Source of the DNA: Alphaproteobacteria bacterium
GTDB lineage: Bacteria; Pseudomonadota; Alphaproteobacteria; Rhizobiales; JAJFHC01
Assembly: GCA_021775805.1 (NCBI GenBank)
Contig: JAJFHD010000068.1
Span: 44,409 to 108,408 of the forward strand
Direction of reading: 5' to 3'
DNA length: 64,000 nucleotides
Part shown: piece after piece, positions 61,945 to 64,000 of the stretch
Layout: each line of letters begins with the position of its first letter
How positions within the stretch are numbered: position 1 is the stretch's first letter
Position numbers and translations under genes: made by a program
Notes under the pieces: model-generated
The model's input: only the letters and a program-made list of their open reading frames with translations
Told to the model about the DNA's origin: nothing
The model's database searches: none

Positions 61945-63522
61945 ATGTCGGCTGAGTTTGAGCGGCGGCGCACATTTGCGATCATATCGCACCCGGACGC
62001 GGGTAAGACCACACTGACGGAAAAGCTTCTGCTGGCCGGTGGCGCGATCCATCTGGCCGGTGCCGTCAAGACCCGCGGCGACCGCCGGCGCACGCGTTCC
62101 GACTGGATGAAGATCGAGCAGGAACGCGGGATTTCGGTCACCAGTTCGGTCATGACATTCGAACGCGACGGTCTGGTGTTCAACCTGCTCGACACGCCGG
62201 GTCACGAGGACTTCAGCGAAGATACCTACCGCACCCTGACGGCGGTCGATTCCGCGATCATGGTGATCGATGCCGCCAAGGGCATCGAGGCCCAGACGCG
62301 CAAGCTGTTCGAGGTTTGCCGGTTGCGCGACATTCCGATCATCACCTTCATCAACAAGGTCGACCGGGAAGCGCGCGACCCTTTCGAGCTTCTCGATGAG
62401 ATTCAGGAAACTCTGCAACTGGACATTTCGCCGGCCGTCTGGCCCGTCGGCATGGGCACGGAGTTTCACGGCTGCTTCGACCTGCGAACCAACCGCTATT
62501 TTACCTCTGAGTCCGGCAAGGGCGGTGCGTTTAGCCGAAGCCTTGAAATGTCCGGGCCGAACGACTCCCAGCTTGACGATCTGGTTTCAGGCCAGACACT
62601 TGAATTGGCGCGTGAAAACATGGACCTGGCGACCGCGGCCTATCCGGAATTTGATCGGGAAGCCTACCAGAGCGGAAACCTGACACCAGTGATTTTCGGC
62701 AGCGCGCTGCAGAATTACAGCGTTGAATCGCTGCTCGAAATGGTCGCCAACGAGGCGCCGCCACCGCGGCCTAATCCGGCCGATACCCGGGAAGTCGAAC
62801 CGGGGGAAGATGCCGTTACCGGTTTCATCTTCAAGGTCCAGGCGAACATGGACAAGAACCACCGCGACAGGGTTGCCTTCATGCGCGTGTGTTCGGGCCA
62901 GTTCAAGCGCGGCATGAAGCTCAAGCAGGTGCGTACCGGCAAGGATGTCATGGTCCACAGCCCGATCTTTTTCATGGCCCAGGACCGCGAGATCGCCGAA
63001 GAAGCAAGCCCCGGTGACGTCATCGGTATCCCCAACCATGGCACCATCCGTGTCGGCGACACCTTCAGCGAGGGCGAAGACATCCGGTTCACTGGCATTC
63101 CGGTGTTCGCGCCGGAAATACTCAGTCGTGTGCGCATGCCCGACACCACCCGGATCAAGCAGTTGCGCAGCGCCCTGGACGATCTCTCCGAAGAGGGGTT
63201 GATCCAGGTGTTCAAGCCGATCATTGGCGCCCAATGGATGATCGGCGCGGTCGGCGCGCTTCAACTCGACGTGCTTAAGTCCCGCGCCCGCCAGGAATAC
63301 CGGATCGAGATCGAATTCGAAGGCGCACCCTTTTCGACCGCACGCTGGCTGAAGGCCAAAGACGAGGCGGCACTGAGCAAGTTCATCGACTCCAACCGGC
63401 GCAACATCGTCCACGACCGTGACGAGAACCCGGTCTTCCTGGCCGAAAGCGCCTGGGAACTCGATTACAAGATCCGCAACAACGAGCAACTGGAGTTCCT
63501 GAAGACCAAGGAACTGCAATAG
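61945..63522 (+). CDS. prfC: peptide chain release factor 3
   Basis: 525 residues, close to the E. coli length. GTPase motifs: 'AIISHPDAGKTTLTEKLLLAGGAIHLAGAVK' (G1), 'LLDTPGHEDFSEDTYRTLTAVDSAIMVIDAAKGIE' (G3) and 'TFINKVDREARDPFELLDEIQE' (G4). The C-terminal domain 'TGEPVFAPEILSRVRM...LKQLRSALDDLSEEGLIQVFKP' type region is intact. It recycles RF1/RF2 from the ribosome. Start ATG 61945 is preceded by GAGAGTGACCC. It is a stand-alone gene after the oxygenase. Confidence 0.97.
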   Translation: MSAEFERRRTFAIISHPDAGKTTLTEKLLLAGGAIHLAGAVKTRGDRRRTRSDWMKIEQERGISVTSSVMTFERDGLVFNLLDTPGHEDFSEDTYRTLTAVDSAIMVIDAAKGIEAQTRKLFEVCRLRDIPIITFINKVDREARDPFELLDEIQETLQLDISPAVWPVGMGTEFHGCFDLRTNRYFTSESGKGGAFSRSLEMSGPNDSQLDDLVSGQTLELARENMDLATAAYPEFDREAYQSGNLTPVIFGSALQNYSVESLLEMVANEAPPPRPNPADTREVEPGEDAVTGFIFKVQANMDKNHRDRVAFMRVCSGQFKRGMKLKQVRTGKDVMVHSPIFFMAQDREIAEEASPGDVIGIPNHGTIRVGDTFSEGEDIRFTGIPVFAPEILSRVRMPDTTRIKQLRSALDDLSEEGLIQVFKPIIGAQWMIGAVGALQLDVLKSRARQEYRIEIEFEGAPFSTARWLKAKDEAALSKFIDSNRRNIVHDRDENPVFLAESAWELDYKIRNNEQLEFLKTKELQ

Positions 63523-63694
63523 GGTCTGTTGGAAAGGGCGTTTTCCCGGATGCGATGCCGCACGTCATTGCCGTCTCGTGGAACCGGCGTCGCGTCACTG
63601 TCAACGATCTGCGTCGGCACCGGCCAAATCCCAATCGCATCAATAAGATGTGAACCGTTGAAAATTTGCCGGATTTTCTGACTCATGGCATGAT

Positions 63695-63710
63695 GTGACA
63701 CATGTCACAG
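63695..63710. promoter_or_regulatory. CRP/FNR-like site
   Basis: TGTGACACATGTCACA fits the consensus TGTGA-N6-TCACA exactly and lies 46 bases upstream of the caspase-like gene, so a CRP-family protein may control it. The rest of 63523-63694 contains no feature I can support. Confidence 0.6.
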
Positions 63711-63756
63711 GGGTTGCATCCAACAGCAGTCATATGGTGTTGGAGGGGAGGGTGTC

Positions 63757-64000
63757 ATGCTGAGATTTCTTGCTATTTTTATTGCCTTTTTGGCCTTTCC
63801 AGTGCTGGCCCACGGTGAAAAGCGTGTGGCCCTTGTTATTGGCAATTCTGGCTACAAGTTGATCTCGCCGCTTTCGAACCCCAAGAACGACGCCGCCCTG
63901 ATGACGTCCACCTTGAAGGGGGCGGGTTTCGAAGTCGTGACGGCGACCGATGTGGATGTGCGGGACATGGGGCGGGCGGTGCGCCGGTTCGGCAAAGCAC
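63757..64000 (+). CDS. secreted caspase-like (peptidase C14) protein, N-terminal part
   Basis: ATG 63757 follows GGAGGGGAGGG. The 81 visible residues are a signal peptide (hydrophobic core ending 'PVLAHG') and the start of a caspase p20 domain: 'EKRVALVIGNSGYKLISPLSNPKNDAALMTSTLKGAGFEVVTATDVDVRDMGRAVRRFG'. The catalytic His and Cys lie beyond the window edge. Bacterial metacaspase-like proteins of this kind often have C-terminal adaptor or repeat domains and an export signal; their role is not settled. Confidence 0.88.
   Translation, partial: MLRFLAIFIAFLAFPVLAHGEKRVALVIGNSGYKLISPLSNPKNDAALMTSTLKGAGFEVVTATDVDVRDMGRAVRRFGKA

Noticed and set aside
1..64000. CRISPR array, rRNA or tRNA genes
   Set aside because: No regularly spaced repeats of array length, no conserved rRNA stretches and no tRNA-like T-arm/anticodon patterns were seen; a covariance-model scan would settle tRNAs.

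Overview
The window looks like the chromosome of a GC-rich alphaproteobacterium, most likely a marine member of the Rhizobiales/Hyphomicrobiales. The evidence is the codon use, a complete TRAP transporter, sugar-acid catabolic genes, an HpaB-type monooxygenase with RidA and DUF1028 partners, and a Pls/PosA-type synthetase. No rRNA, tRNA, CRISPR array or intact prophage was recognised. One decayed IS5-family element is present. Both window edges cut genes.

Region 1 (1-8.8 kb) is the most unusual part. A winged-helix/TolB-like regulator (cut by the left edge) is divergent from small ORFans, a putative outer-membrane protein and a small holin-like membrane protein. A terminator follows, then two very large multi-enzyme proteins without signal peptides. 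The first joins an SGNH-like hydrolase, an Amidase_3 domain and an M15 peptidase. The second joins a trypsin-like protease, a DNase-I-like (EEP) nuclease and a possible transglycosylase-like domain. Together they read like an undescribed lysis, killing or conflict cassette.

Region 2 (8.9-16.2 kb) is a patchwork: a DUF3616 protein, a lipoprotein, a probable ADP-ribosylation-family gene broken by one TGA beside a macrodomain hydrolase, and a short-phosphatase gene. It ends in a minus-strand operon of a PLP enzyme fused to two NifU-like domains, an ATP-grasp enzyme and a GIY-YIG protein.

Region 3 (16.4-36 kb) holds an MltB-type transglycosylase, gluconokinase and 6-phosphogluconate dehydrogenase, a mandelate-racemase-family dehydratase with its FadR-type regulator, two TetR regulators with clear palindromic operators, a sterol-desaturase/DUF418 operon and the IS remnant. 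A second FadR-type regulator faces a DctP-DctQ-DctM transporter. IdnO- and IdnD-like dehydrogenases follow. With gntK and gnd these make a plausible route from L-idonate through 5-ketogluconate and gluconate to ribulose-5-phosphate, although the genes lie in two loci.

Region 4 (36-49 kb) contains a zinc ribbon, a spermidine-synthase-like protein, a methyltransferase, AMP nucleosidase, the HpaB/RidA/DUF1028/LysR operon, a membrane-bound LuxR-type protein, an Lpg1974-like porin, a sulfotransferase, a 2OG-Fe(II) oxygenase and an ArgE-like deacetylase.

Region 5 (49-64 kb) starts with an amine-catabolism set: class III aminotransferase, LuxR regulator, a translationally coupled 62-residue protein, amidase, HDAC-like amidohydrolase and a TMADH-like flavoprotein. 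A Pls/PosA-type synthetase of 1477 residues follows, 19 bp upstream of a JmjC/cupin-8 oxygenase. The window ends with prfC and the beginning of a secreted caspase-like protein behind a CRP-consensus site.
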